Below are positions 52,801 through 64,000 of a stretch of 64,000 nt of DNA, piece by piece. Numbering within the stretch: position 1 is the first letter of the stretch; each line of letters starts with the position of its first letter. A program made the translations under genes and the position numbers. Location: assembly GCA_964247055.1 (NCBI GenBank), contig OZ176050.1:5084001-5148000 (forward strand), written 5' to 3'. The DNA is from Paragordius varius. Lineage: Eukaryota > Nematomorpha. Below the pieces are notes generated by a model. It did not search any database, had not been told where the DNA came from, and saw nothing but the letters and a program-made list of their open reading frames with translations.

Positions 52801-55050
52801 GCGGTTTTTCGATATAAATCGCTCATTAATATGATGCCATTATATCTAAACATTTTTTATGTTTCTGTGTTTCCATATGCTTTGAATATCATGCTTGCCG
52901 CCATATGCTAGGGTGAATTCACCCTCGCATATAATACATTTAACAGATGATTCATTCTTTGTTTTTTGATAAAAGGAAAATTTTTTATTAATTCCTCGTT
53001 GAATTAACCTCTTTTTGTGCTCATATTTATAAACTACTATTAGTATAAATATTATATTACCTTAATTTTCTGGAACAAACGTGTAAGGTACCGATTTGTG
53101 GTATCAATTTGTCTTATAAGCCACCGATATGTGGTATTAATTTGGTTTTTAATAATGTTGGCAAGTAATAAAACAAAAAATTAGTATAATAAATATTACC
53201 TTAAATTTTTGGAATAAACGTGTAAGGTATAGATTTGTGGTATAAATTTGTCTTTTAATCTAGAGATTTGTGGTATTAGGAAGGAAAGTGTATAATCACA
53301 TGATATAAATTCGAAAAAATAATATTTTTAATTTAAAAATAAAAAATTTAATTTAAAATTTATATATATTTTAAAGATATTTAATGATAAAAAATTTATT
53401 TGTATTAAAAAAAAATCTATTTTTATAATCGTGAAAAAGCGGGACATTTAAAAAACGTAGGGGAAGCGGGACAAAGTGTGAAAAAGCGGGACTGTCCCGC
53501 CAAAAGCGGGACGTCTGGTCACCTTATATATGCCTTATATATCCACATAATGTGTGAAAAATCCCATTTACAAAAAGAACCTTTAACTGTTTTTACATTT
53601 GTTTAATAATTTAAAATGTTTAACAGATAATATACGCATTTTTTATCATACAGATTGGCGGCCATTAAATTTTTAAATTCTTTATAAAAAATTAAATAAT
53701 CCATTTACTACTAATATTAAAAAATAATTAATGTTGGGCAAAAACAAAAATTTGTGAAGCAAATCTTTACAAAAAATCCAAGTTAACTTATCTAATTTCC
53801 ATAAAATCATTAAAATGTGTTGTCTAACTTATATACTTAGGAATATTATTCAAAAAAATACTTTCAAAAGATACGAAGTTTAAAAACCTATTCTCAAACC
53901 TTTTGCCACCAAATATTTTCATAGGTGCTTTCGTGCAACCGCAATTAAAATCTAATAAATCTAACTAAAATAAATTTGTTGAATTAAATGGCTTTTTTAT
54001 AATTTTTTTAAATCTAAGGGCCATGTTAGGAGTATTGAGCCAAGCATTTCGGTTAATGAGCCGACTTTATTGGGTTGAATGGCTAAAATGTCTTGTGACT
54101 TAAAAGTTGAAATGGAAAATGCTAAGCCACCATTCTTGTGAATCAATAAAATTTTAAAACCATATATCTCAAAAAAGGGCATAAATATGGGAGCCACTTA
54201 AATTGTATTATTCACATGGCCCTAAGACTTCCAATATAGTTCACGAAAAAGGGTCAAACTAAAAATGTAGAGGGTTGAATAAATTTAAAATCTAAATAAT
54301 TAGGTCGAATTCCTAATCATCAGTAAAAAATAATTAAAAAATAATTAAAAAATTAATTTTTTAAGTAATTATATGGACAATTTTGAATGAAAATGTATAT
54401 ATTCAATGTGTTTTTTACATCGGCAATTTTTTTTAGTTTCAAAAATTACAAATTAATGTTCGGATATCCGGGGGCTCATGATGGTTGGTATCCGCCACCA
54501 GAATCAAAATACAAAAATCAACAATACTACAGACAGCTTCCCGATTATCCTCAAATATTGTATTATAATGTAAAAGGTAAAAGTACAATAAAATTTGTTT
54601 TATAGACATTTTTGTATCATTGATCTAAATCATTATTTTAGTTAGGTTAAGATTATTTTAAATATATTTAACCAAAAATAAAAAATCATTATCCATTTAT
54701 ATACAATCAGACATTTTCGCTTACACTGAGATAATATACACATAAATAATACTAATCAATCCCAAAATTTAAATATAATTTAAGACACCTTAATTACTTA
54801 TTATATGGTCAATCACAAATAATTTTCTTATTGATGGAAATTTATAAATTGACAATTCTTTGATATAATAGATGATCCGTGCGAAAAAAAACCATTAAAA
54901 TTTGGTGACAAAAGAAGTCTTGTAATGATTGATAAACTATTCAAAGCTATGAAACACTACAAGAAGCCAGATATTTTGGATTTAAACCCCAAGGGTGATC
55001 CTAAATTTTTTAATAATTTTTATTCAACCGGATGGTGTGATATTAGTTAG
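45248..55050 (+). CDS. Arylsulfatase (ARSB-like)
   Basis: Sulfatase-family hydrolase, likely lysosomal or secreted, removing sulfate esters (glycosaminoglycans for ARSB itself). Exons: 45248-45365, 45764-45875, 46021-46072, 46632-46735, 46859-46965, 47861-47952, 48385-48486, 48757-48820, 48892-48989, 49942-50078, 50645-50830, 54437-54576, 54872-55050 (496 aa). A hydrophobic signal peptide ([17 protein letters not shown]) leads into [14 protein letters not shown] with metal-binding Asp37/38. CTPSR, split between exons 2 and 3, provides the Cys (about 75) that becomes formylglycine. Further marks are [32 protein letters not shown] (metal Asp/Asn), [28 protein letters not shown] and [17 protein letters not shown] 45248 was chosen because it adds the signal peptide in frame with ATG 45299. 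Intron 50831-54436 carries a hAT transposon. AATAAA at 55135-55140. Confidence 0.95.
45481..45685. repeat. Mariner-type MITE, copy 2
   Basis: Matches the unit at 14098: aatacagtagcgtatgg on the left, catacactactgtattgc and aaggttaattgac on the right, with a similar interior (ttgtaatttcaactacttgttg). It lies in intron 1 of the arylsulfatase. Confidence 0.6.
46803..46850. repeat. (TA)24 microsatellite next to a splice acceptor
   Basis: An uninterrupted TA run of 48 bp ends 8 bp before the arylsulfatase exon 5 (46859), where a polypyrimidine tract would normally lie. Shorter TA runs are at 2071-2085, 45096-45122 and 49893-49916. Confidence 0.8.
49097..49310. repeat. hAT-type MITE in arylsulfatase intron
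   Basis: It starts ccagggggtgcaacac...gcgggccgcattcc, like the copies at 25528 and 33524. The interior gggcataaataaatattt and ttcaaacataagattgtc is shared. The right end near 49300 is decayed. Confidence 0.5.
50857..53525 (-). mobile_element. Decayed hAT DNA transposon
   Basis: A 2.67-kb element with 12-bp terminal inverted repeats AAGGTGACCAGA/TCTGGTCACCTT and a direct repeat atatatgcct at 50847-50856 and 53526-53535 (hAT duplications are 8 bp; the AT context explains the extra bases). GC-rich subterminal repeats (gcgggacagtcccgc-like) sit at the right end. The transposase reads on the minus strand in broken frames: 52853-52626, 52654-52400 with [20 protein letters not shown] (catalytic-core region of the hAT fold), and 51778-51610. 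There are several frame changes, so it is inactive. It is inserted in the arylsulfatase intron 50831-54436. Confidence 0.85.
51388..51610 (-). mobile_element. LINE ORF2 tail inserted in the hAT element
   Basis: Minus strand. [17 protein letters not shown] followed by [20 protein letters not shown] is the typical C-terminal end of non-LTR ORF2. The 3' end is a (TAA)n tail at 51388-51400. It interrupts the hAT transposase frame right after its [11 protein letters not shown] stretch, so one open frame (51778-51428) is a chance hybrid of the two elements. 5'-truncated to about 220 bp. Confidence 0.72.
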
Positions 55051-56053
55051 CAAAAAATTATGTGTTAAATATTACATTTCTTAATTCAATTCCATATTTA
55101 TATCCAATTTTGTACGAGTTAACTTAATTCCCATAATAAATTATTTTATGTAAAAAAAATTCAATAAAATTACGGAATATGTGTATTTTAATATAAAATG
55201 ATCCTTTGATTTAATAATTGTTTTAAATAATAACAAAGAAAGGAGATTTCGTGGTTAATGTTGGTTTTGTCATAAATACTTTGGTAAAGATGAACTTAAG
55301 CTCAAACTTCATTGATTTAACTAGGAGTTTAAAGCAACTAGAAATTAATTTCAATAAATGATATTTAACATTTCAGATAAGGCTATGAAATGGGTAATGC
55401 CAAATTACTAAATTATACATAAAAAGAAAACTTCTGATCCATCTATGCATATATTGCATCACCCAAAAACTTAACAAAATAGCATGGATTTGCATATTAA
55501 AAATGAAGTTAAAAAAAATATTGTTGATAACTATAATGACATATGAAAATAAAAGGTTTAAACCGTATCTTAAAACTATTTAAAACAACTTTTATGCCAC
55601 AGACTCAATAAACGAAAAAAAAATGTTACGAGATATGCAGAAGGATTAAGGATATCAAACTGGAAAATATTATAAATGCAAAATTACCGAGCGGATTTTA
55701 AAGGTTACAAATAACGGTATCCATATAAACTATCGCTTCCGAAAATAAGCGTCCAAAAATTTGAATAGTAAATATCAATATTTAAAAGACATATATTAAA
55801 TTGATTTAGAGTAAGTTGTTCAAAACATATAAGATATATCTATAATGATGAGTGCATACACAAGATTATAATATTACAATCATATCATTATAATACCATT
55901 CAAAATTAATTAGAGTATGTATGTATGCATATTATTAATCCAACTATTATTTTTGCTTCTGTCAATTCATCTTTAGTGTTACTGTGTGGAATGAAATGCA
56001 AGAACCGATAAAAATTTGCTAAGGATTTTAAGTTTTGATAGATTCTTAAAATA
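55051..56053. other. Intergenic, nothing recognised
   Basis: One kilobase between the convergent arylsulfatase and ARIH1 genes. Apart from the arylsulfatase polyadenylation signal I see no exon or repeat I can support; the ORF at 55906-56130 overlaps the last ARIH1 exon in a wrong frame. Confidence 0.5.
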
Positions 56054-59000
56054 TTATTCATTATATTCCCATAAATCTTTTTCGTAGCCTTCATGAACGT
56101 GTTCAAGCAAAACTTTACGGCGACTTTCACAATATCTAAAATCAGGAAAAATATTGTAATAATAAACTAATTTTAACCATTGAGGCAGTTTATTTATAAA
56201 ATGTTAACATATTATATGTATAAAATAAATTTGTTTAAAAAACAAAAATTGAAAAAATGGCTTTTCCAATACCAAACGACATCCACAATCAATAAAAAAT
56301 TTGTATAAACTGTTAGTCGTGGCTACAAAACCATTAATGTTTAGTATACACTACAGATTCTGTGTCAGGGTTTATAAACTTAAATAAAAATTGCTAAGTA
56401 TAGCCAGAGTTTCAGATTCAGTTTAACTTTGTTAAAAATTATTTTGGGGTGTTTTGTATCACCTACATACCTACCAAAATGTAAAATTTTATTATATGGC
56501 AAATTCAATATGCGATCATCCAATTATATAGTTATGCCGTAATTATAAGCGCTCTAAGCATGAAACTACTCTGTAATTAACAAAGGTTTCATACATCACA
56601 AATTTTCACTATTTCTTTCGGTAATACAAGGTAATTTTTGGTTTTATTATTTTAAAAATGTATTTTATTATTTATATTAAAAAGATATGTCTATTTTATC
56701 CAAAAACATCAATAAAAATTTGAAGATGGTTCTATGCTAATTACTAGAAAGTTTATTATTTTAGTAACAAATCTATGCAAACCGATATTTATCTTGGACT
56801 TTTTGTTTAATTTCTGCTTGGTCTTCTTGTGTTATATTTCGTTCTAGATATTCTGATAATTTTTCTGTTGCGCCCTCAAGATCTTTTTGATTTTCCTATG
56901 AAATATCACAGTTTTAAAAATTAGCGTCATTTAAGTATTTCTATATATATTAAAATTATAAGCACAATATAAAAGTAAGTTGTGGGGAAGATGTTATATT
57001 ATTAAAATGGCGAATTTGAGTGTAAGATCATACATAATTTCCGTAAATTATTTACCTGCTATTTTGGTATCACTTAAGAAAGTAGAAAATATTGTAAAAA
57101 TTTACTCTAAGAATAATAGATTAGTTAAACAACAATCAAAAAAGAAAAACTTAGAATTCTAGTTTACAATTTCCAAATCTGATCACATAATTAAGCATCA
57201 TTAATAAAATAATTAATCAGGCATACTTCAAAAATAAGGGCTTGGTTATCGCGTTTAAGGTAATAGGCAAATACATAAGTGTACATTAGCGTTTGTCGAC
57301 ATTGACAAAGGACATCCACAGCCTTGCGTAGAAATTGTACTTCAATCCAGGAAGCATTAAGGGCTTGTTGCATTTCTTCCATTTTGCCTTGAATGGCACT
57401 GTATAACTAAAATCGCAAAATTATATAAAAAATCTTTTAAAATTCGAAAAAAAACTAATTTTTTTAAAAATATAAGCGCGAAATTTGATTAAATATAATT
57501 TTGATTACAAATATCTCTGTATCATGTCTTACCTTGTGTTCGAATTTAAGACTCTGCATGTGATTCATATAACGATTGCAGTAAAATAAATAACGTTGTA
57601 AAGCGGCGCGTGATCGCTAAACACAAATAAAATAGCTAACATAAGATATTTTTGAATATGGACAAAGGTTAAATTGATAGTTTAATACATTTAAGTGTGA
57701 GATTCAAATTGATAAAGAAGCAATTATATACAATAAATGTGGTGATTCGTAAATTAATTTATATGTAAACAAATTACATTCATCTAAATTAATGAAAAAA
57801 AAGAGTTTATCATTTCTTAAAATAGATAAAAGGCATAAAAATCAGTCATTGTAACAAACAATTTTTCGCAAAAACAACGAGACACACACCATTTTTAAGG
57901 AAAAACCTGAAAAAAACTGAGTTACTACCGGACGATTCCTGTCCTGTCATAACCCCTAGTTAAAATTAATCAGAAAACAAAAACAATTTTTGCAAAAATG
58001 CTTGAAAAATCGGTAATTTATCAATGAGAGAGTGAATTTTACTTCCTGGCAATCTCTGGCTCGTTTAGCGTCATCCTCATCGTATCGATTGCAAGCATAC
58101 CAAGAGGACCCATGAGGTTCCCAAGGCCCAAGGCAAACCCAACAGAAATCGGCTTTACAGCTTTTGTTTCGACACACCATGTGATTACATCCACCATCTT
58201 TTTCAATCGTAACATTACATTTCGGACATTCCTTATTTATTTATACACAATTTAGGATGACTTATTACATTTATATAGTATATGAGAGTGTGCAAAAAAA
58301 TTAATCTTATAGGTCGTGGCACGCAATGATTTATCATTTTAAATTTCGTGCCAAAGAGTAATGTGGTTTTTGCCAAATAATGCAGGTTTAAGGCAGTATA
58401 TTTAAACCTTTCAAAAACATATTTTATGGAAATTTTAAATTCATGGAAAATAGAATGTATTTAATATATCCTAATGAAAACAAAAAAATAAATCACAATA
58501 GGCATAATTGATTATGATAATAATAATATAAGCAAACAAAAAAAACAATTTTTATTTAATAATAACACAAAATTTAATAAATATTAATTAATATTTGAGC
58601 ATCAATTAATTTAATTATATCTTTAAATCATCAATTATATGGTTAAGCCATAGTGAGTTAAAAAATAATTTTTTAGTTTACCACCACAAAATTTAATCTT
58701 TCAAAAAAATTTAAATTATTAAGATGATAGATTAGAGTATTTTTATTATAAATTTATAACAACTATTAATGTAACTATTAACTTGTTTTTGATAAATAAT
58801 TGACCTAAAAACAAAACTGTAAGAGACAAACTTTAGTATTAGCAGCAATCCAATTGGATGTTTCGCTGTCATCATCACACTTTTTAATCCATTTTTTGAG
58901 CCAATTACAGCGTACTGGATCGTGCCAATTTTCACCGCAATTAAAACTACATTTCATAAAATAATAAATAAAGCAATTTGGTAAATTAAAGGAATTAAAT

Positions 59001-62000
59001 ATGCTTATATAATATATTTGGCATTTTATTACTTTGAAATTACTCCTGTCCGCCCAGAATCTATATTTCTAATAGACTTGGTATTTAATTAGCTCTTAAC
59101 TTGATACATTATTATATTATCTAGTCAGGCATGGATTGAATATTTATACATACTCACGTTTCGATATTATTCAAAACAAAATATATTTTTCCTTGTATAT
59201 CATTGCAATTATTGGGAAAAAAAGTTTTTGTTTATAAAGTAATATTTTACCAAAAAACATGTCCACAATGACATTTAACAGGCCTCGTGTCAATGTATTG
59301 CACCCTAATAGCATATTGACAATCTGGCCATGGACACCATCTCATTAATCTATTGCACTACATAAGACACAAAGGTGAAAATATAATCGAAAAAATGGAT
59401 GAAAATATATATTAAAAGATAAAATCCAATATAATTATCACACAGATGATATTTATACAATAACCTTTTTGATAAAAAACACAACATTTATAAATAAATT
59501 AACTCAGTTTGAAAGATCAACCGCGAGAAGTTGATTTGATGTATTTTAAACCATTATAAGGAACCAAAAACAATAAATAAATAAAAATATTTATACATTT
59601 TTAAATTTATATGGGATGAACTTAAATTAATAATATAATAGTTTTAAGAAAAAAGTCCATCAACGGTTATAAAGTGGATGTTTATAGGAATACACTGGTA
59701 AAGGTAAATAAAAAATTCTAAAGACAGAACGTAAAGACAAAAAGACATTATTTTTTAGCCATCTTTTTTAAAACCCAGATTATTTCTGCATAATAATAAT
59801 TAAATTTGTGAGATATAATATCAGGTATATTACCAATTTACATCGCTCTTCCCTATTTTGTAAAGCAAAAAGACAAATATTTAAAAATCAAGGTTTATAA
59901 ATAAGGTTGAATTTTTAAAAATATTAATAATTCAATATTTACTGTAAAAGTAAAATTAAAAAAGTTTACCTCCACAAAACTGTTAGTAATGAGATGCTGA
60001 TATTTGTATCGAACTTGAGGATTTTTGACCAAGTGCCTTTATAATAATTATAATCAAAATATCTAATACAATAAACAACCATATTACTGGTTATATAGGT
60101 CTTTTAAATATGGATAAATAATTATATATGTGTATAAGAAACTATGTTTTCTTTGCTAAAATTTGAAGACCCATAAAACCAATAATATGATACTGTTTAC
60201 TATAAGCAAAATAATAATACTTTATTATCAGTTTTCATTATTAATATTTTGTTGTAATTACAATTTATTGCATAATAAAATATATTACATGACAGTTCCG
60301 TCATCCACGAGGGTATCACATTTGTGAGCTGCACAGGATATGGTCTAAAAATATTATATAACGCAAAATTATTGAATAAAAATAAAAATTAATATGAATG
60401 TCTATTACAATAAAAATGAACTAATAATTAAATAGTAAATGCAAAAAAGGCATGCATGAGAAAACATTAAAACACAAATAAATTGATTCATCAAAATTTG
60501 ATATTTTTATTTGTTCTCATAATTTGATGCAAACTAAAAAATATATGGGTAAAAATTATTACCAGGCCCATCCCTTCATGCACAATTTTGGTAGATAGGT
60601 ATTCTGACCAACACGAAATGCAAAACTTATGACCACAGTCCAATCCTGTCATTTGCTATACATATATATTATATTAGAAAAAATATAAAAATAAAGTATT
60701 TAAAAATATCTTTACTGAGTAAAATATATTAATAAAAAAATGTTTTGCCTATGAAAAGAATCGTCATGTTTTTTGTAAATCATATTATAGTTTTATAAAA
60801 GCTCAAATCCCCACATCGATATGCAAATAAACAAATTGTTATCAACAAATTTTGAATTTTGCTAGGAGTTTTAACTATAAATTACTGTTTCGTGTTGATA
60901 ATGTATGAATAAATCAATTTATGCGATAATTGATCATAATATTAATATATGATATCCTTGTTTGATATATTGTGGGGTAAAATTACAGAAATAAATAACA
61001 AATAATCAAAAGCATCAATGTAACAATGGTAAATAACTCCAAAAAGTGGTAATCTCAAGAATGTTTTTTCTATATTTTCAAAAAATAAATAAAAAATGAG
61101 TATTGTAAAAAAGTTTAGACCAGTTATACTCAAACCGCGCCTGAATAATATTTTTTGATGTCATATAAATATTAATACAAAATTGAGTTCGATCGATATT
61201 TATTTATTTTTGAGTATTTAAAAAGTTCCGTTTGATTCGGTATTTCCAATTAAGAATTTTATTTTATAAAAAGAATTTCCCCTTTTTCACTGAAGCTCTT
61301 GATTAGGTTTTGATCATACGCATCTTATTAAAGAATTCATCGATCATAATGATTCCAGTTTAGGCGAGAATTTTAATGGAAATCGCAAAAAATATTAGAT
61401 ATTTGGCAAAATATGCCAAAAAATACTGTAATATAAAATAGCCTGAAATTTCACTTATTGTTTTGTCTCAACTTACTTTGAGGCGGCATGTCAATAAAAT
61501 ATGTTAAAGGACATAAACAAGTGACGTTCGATTAATCTATTATGATAATTAGATAATCGAAAAAATAATGATTATAATAGCTCTAATCAGTAGAAGTTAA
61601 TATAAAATCATGTGTTTAAACCACAAAAAATTTGGTATACTGATTTATTTTATAAGCATCTGGATATGAAGCTCTGCAATGTTTGTCGATATTATAATCA
61701 TTTTAGTCAAAATTTGGTCAGTACCACTGGTTTAAACCGTTATTAATTACTGCTAAAAATAAATAATTAGTTTTAGATGGCTCCCATAATGTAATTTTTG
61801 CACGGTAATTTGTGATAAAAAATAGGAAAAATATCTGTTGTTTGAAAATCATCATTGGTAAATTTATATGATATATTACAAATTTGAATAATTTTAAATG
61901 TGTTATTTATTAACATAAAAAACATTACAAAAAAACTCATGTAATTATCGGCCATCATAAAAAATTTACTGGAAACAATTGAAATATAAGAATTACAATG

Positions 62001-62622
62001 TTTAAAATCTTCAAATGACCTTTCAACTTTAATAATGTATTCGTTTAAAAATACGTAGAAAGATGAAACAATTAAAACCTTTTTTGGGATTGATAATAAA
62101 CAAATCTCACAAAATGCACTTTGCGGCTCATAGGGTTGATTGGAATATTGGGTTTTAATTGCATATTTCTAAAAGAATGTTATGGATATTTAATGTAGGT
62201 AATGGTACATAAAACTCTAACTTACATTTTTATGCTGATTTGGATTAGATATATGCGCCTCTAAGAACAATTTATCTGGATTACCATCATAATACCTATA
62301 AAATTATATGATATATAAGGTAAACCTTTCCAATAACTTTTCTTTATCCCATTTAAAGTGATGTAAAAGTAAGCGTGTAACTGTTGGAGGTAACTTAAAT
62401 TAATTAAAAAACAACCTGGAAGACAGTATTTACATCTTTTATGATCTCTACCATATATTGTACTACTCGGTCTGGACTTAATACCTCATATGAAAAATCA
62501 TCTTCATAAAGATTTGTTAGTAAATTAGCCGGTTTAGTTTGGTGTATGGCTTCCATTGGAATGTCAAGGGCTTCCTCCTCCGATAGCCCATCTTCCGATT
62601 CATACATATCGTCAATATTCAT
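56054..62622 (-). CDS. ARIH1: RBR E3 ubiquitin ligase, Ariadne-1
   Basis: RING-between-RING ligase that takes ubiquitin from UBE2L3-type E2s onto a catalytic Cys and works with neddylated cullin-RING ligases. Fourteen minus-strand exons: 62622-62416, 62393-62326, 62295-62226, 62168-62079, 60655-60563, 60344-60289, 60036-59970, 59357-59251, 58946-58832, 58231-58043, 57616-57533, 57406-57227, 56895-56783, 56135-56054. They give 506 aa, near the size of fly ari-1. Order: acidic N-terminus, UBA-like region ([16 protein letters not shown]), RING1 (FCEIC...[12 protein letters not shown]), IBR ([13 protein letters not shown]...[10 protein letters not shown]), RING2 ([20 protein letters not shown], with the catalytic Cys in DGGCNHMVC), then the Ariadne domain to the C-terminal [13 protein letters not shown]. 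Every Cys/His ligand I checked is kept. Introns 62394-62415 and 62296-62325 are 22 and 30 nt. Confidence 0.97.
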
Positions 62623-63264
62623 TACTTTAACCACATATAATAGACAAATAAGAAAACATTGATGGTATATATAAGGGGTGAAAGAGCATACACACACACT
62701 TTGGTGTGTATTTTATAACTAAAATACTCAATATTGGCATTTTAGGCTTACAAAATTTAATAAGCAGTTAATAAGTTAACGGAAACTGTAAAATATAGTT
62801 AATTTGGGAGATATGCCAACCTACAAAAATTATTTTAAACTATAATTTATAATTTTGATAGTTTTGCAAATAAAAATTTTAAACGGATAAAATTATTAAA
62901 AAAAATTTTTCCCAAAAGATAAATTCCGTTATTTCAACACAAAATAGGGGTGATAAAAAATATATCTTGATGGTTAAATATATAATTTTTATGGTAATTT
63001 TGGTTTTGGGTTTAGGTTCATTTTGCTTTTTGTTTTCTATATTTAAAAAACGAAAAACAAACAGTGATAGTAAATTAAATTAATAGTGCATAATTCATTC
63101 CAAAAATATACAAGATATATATAAATTAAAAAGCAACCGATAATTACTCTTAATAATTTCCAATAAATAGAGATAATTAAGAAATAATAAAAAACATATT
63201 TAATAAAAAGAATATCTTTTATTTTTTTACCGATAGGCTCAAATATTGTTTACTCGAAATTGAC
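62623..63264. other. Upstream of ARIH1, nothing recognised
   Basis: AT-rich sequence, with a short CA run (62690-62698) 70 bp from the ARIH1 start. No exon or repeat that I can place. The ARIH1 frame stays open upstream to 62697, but the acidic start at 62622 fits the family better. Confidence 0.4.
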
Positions 63265-63269
63265 CATAT

Positions 63270-64000
63270 TTAACACTTGGATACAAGACATCCATTTCAG
63301 TCCTTTGATTAACACTTGGATACAACACATTCATTTTAGTCCTTCAATTCAAATTGGGGTAGTTGGATACCCAGGCCTGTTAAAAAATAAATAATTTAAA
63401 AATTATGGAAGCAATCGAAACCATGGCAAAATTTTGAACTTAATTAATAAACCGGAATATATAAAAAACTTTATTCAAAAATATTTGATATTACTTATTT
63501 TGAGCTAAAACTTAAAGATAAAAATTTAGTCAACGTGACATGTGTCAAATTGTAAAATAATAATACAACTTTTTCTATTATCAATGTTAGATGTAATTTA
63601 TATAAAAAATAAGCCCTTAAAATTAAATGAAGACGATATTTTGCAAAATTTTTGTAAAATAAAAATGGCGTCAAGTAGTTTGACGTGGAACTTTTTTTTC
63701 AAAACAAAATTTTATCAAGATATTTTGGCATATTTATATAATATTTATCAGGATAGAAGCATAAATTTAAATTGAGATCGTTTCCTTCAGTAGTTTTTAA
63801 AAAAAATTAAATTAAATTTAGTCTGGGGTATTTAGATACCCCAATTTGAATCGAAGTGTTAAATTAAGACCGTTTCCTTCAGTAGTTTGTTTAAAATTTT
63901 AAATTTAATTTGGTCTGGGGTATTTAGATACCCCTTATATCGAAGTGTTAAAATTAGGGTAGTTGGATATTTAACACTTCGATTCAAATTGGGGTATCTA
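63270..64000. repeat. TTAA-flanked MITE cluster
   Basis: Starts with TTAACACTTGGATACA (63270, repeated at 63309). The interior atggcgtcaagtagtttgac is shared with the copy at 24.3 kb. The end is a palindromic module, GGGGTATTTAGATACCCC, followed by gaatcgaagtgttaaa. This end module occurs twice in tandem (63774-63869 and 63870-63957), and a further inverted start (ttaacacttcgattcaaatt) begins at about 63966 and runs out of the window. The ORF 63542-63775 lies in the repeat and is not credible. Confidence 0.6.

Overview
This is about 72% AT nuclear DNA from an invertebrate animal. The genes are metazoan in type: an EGR-type zinc-finger factor, a receptor with thrombospondin, laminin-G and Ig domains, an ARIH1-type RBR ligase, ATG16, a lysosomal-type arylsulfatase and HPD. 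All are split by GT-AG introns, and long stretches are degenerate transposon sequence. I cannot name the phylum. A notable trait is a class of extremely short introns (21-30 nt) beside ordinary introns of 60 nt to several kb. I placed exons by checking that reading phase stays continuous across every junction and by recalling the conserved protein families; no search was run.

Layout. 146-4520 (+): HPD, complete except for its first exon(s). 4521-8265: dispersed and fold-back repeats. 8266-8730 (+): ERV1/ALR sulfhydryl oxidase. 8799-9369 (-): SFT2-type Golgi membrane protein. 9406-20562 (+): a transmembrane receptor-like protein of about 1,610 aa (nine TSP1 repeats, two LamG-like modules, Ig, TM, long tail). 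These three genes are packed together: 68 bp between the ERV1 and SFT2 ends, 36 bp between the SFT2 and receptor start codons. 21516-22313 (+): a single-exon EGR-type factor. 24939-32338 (+): ATG16, a coiled coil plus seven-bladed WD40 autophagy protein, with LINE and MITE relics in its introns. 32367-33369 (-): a small unrecognised gene ending 28 bp from ATG16. 33.5-41.3 kb: hAT-like and fold-back repeats, a tRNA-type SINE, a 3.06-kb Penelope-like element flanked by a 12-bp direct repeat, and three minus-strand exons of a gene with laminin-type EGF modules. 45248-55050 (+): an arylsulfatase whose largest intron holds a decayed hAT transposon that itself contains a LINE tail. 56054-62622 (-): ARIH1 ortholog, complete. 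62623-64000: repeats, including a TTAA-flanked MITE family.

The host genes are unrelated housekeeping, signalling and lysosomal or autophagy functions; they form no operon or pathway. I found no CRISPR array, no cassette-like system and no integrated virus. The most unusual signals are the ultra-short introns, the tight head-to-head and tail-to-tail gene packing, and the receptor's domain order.
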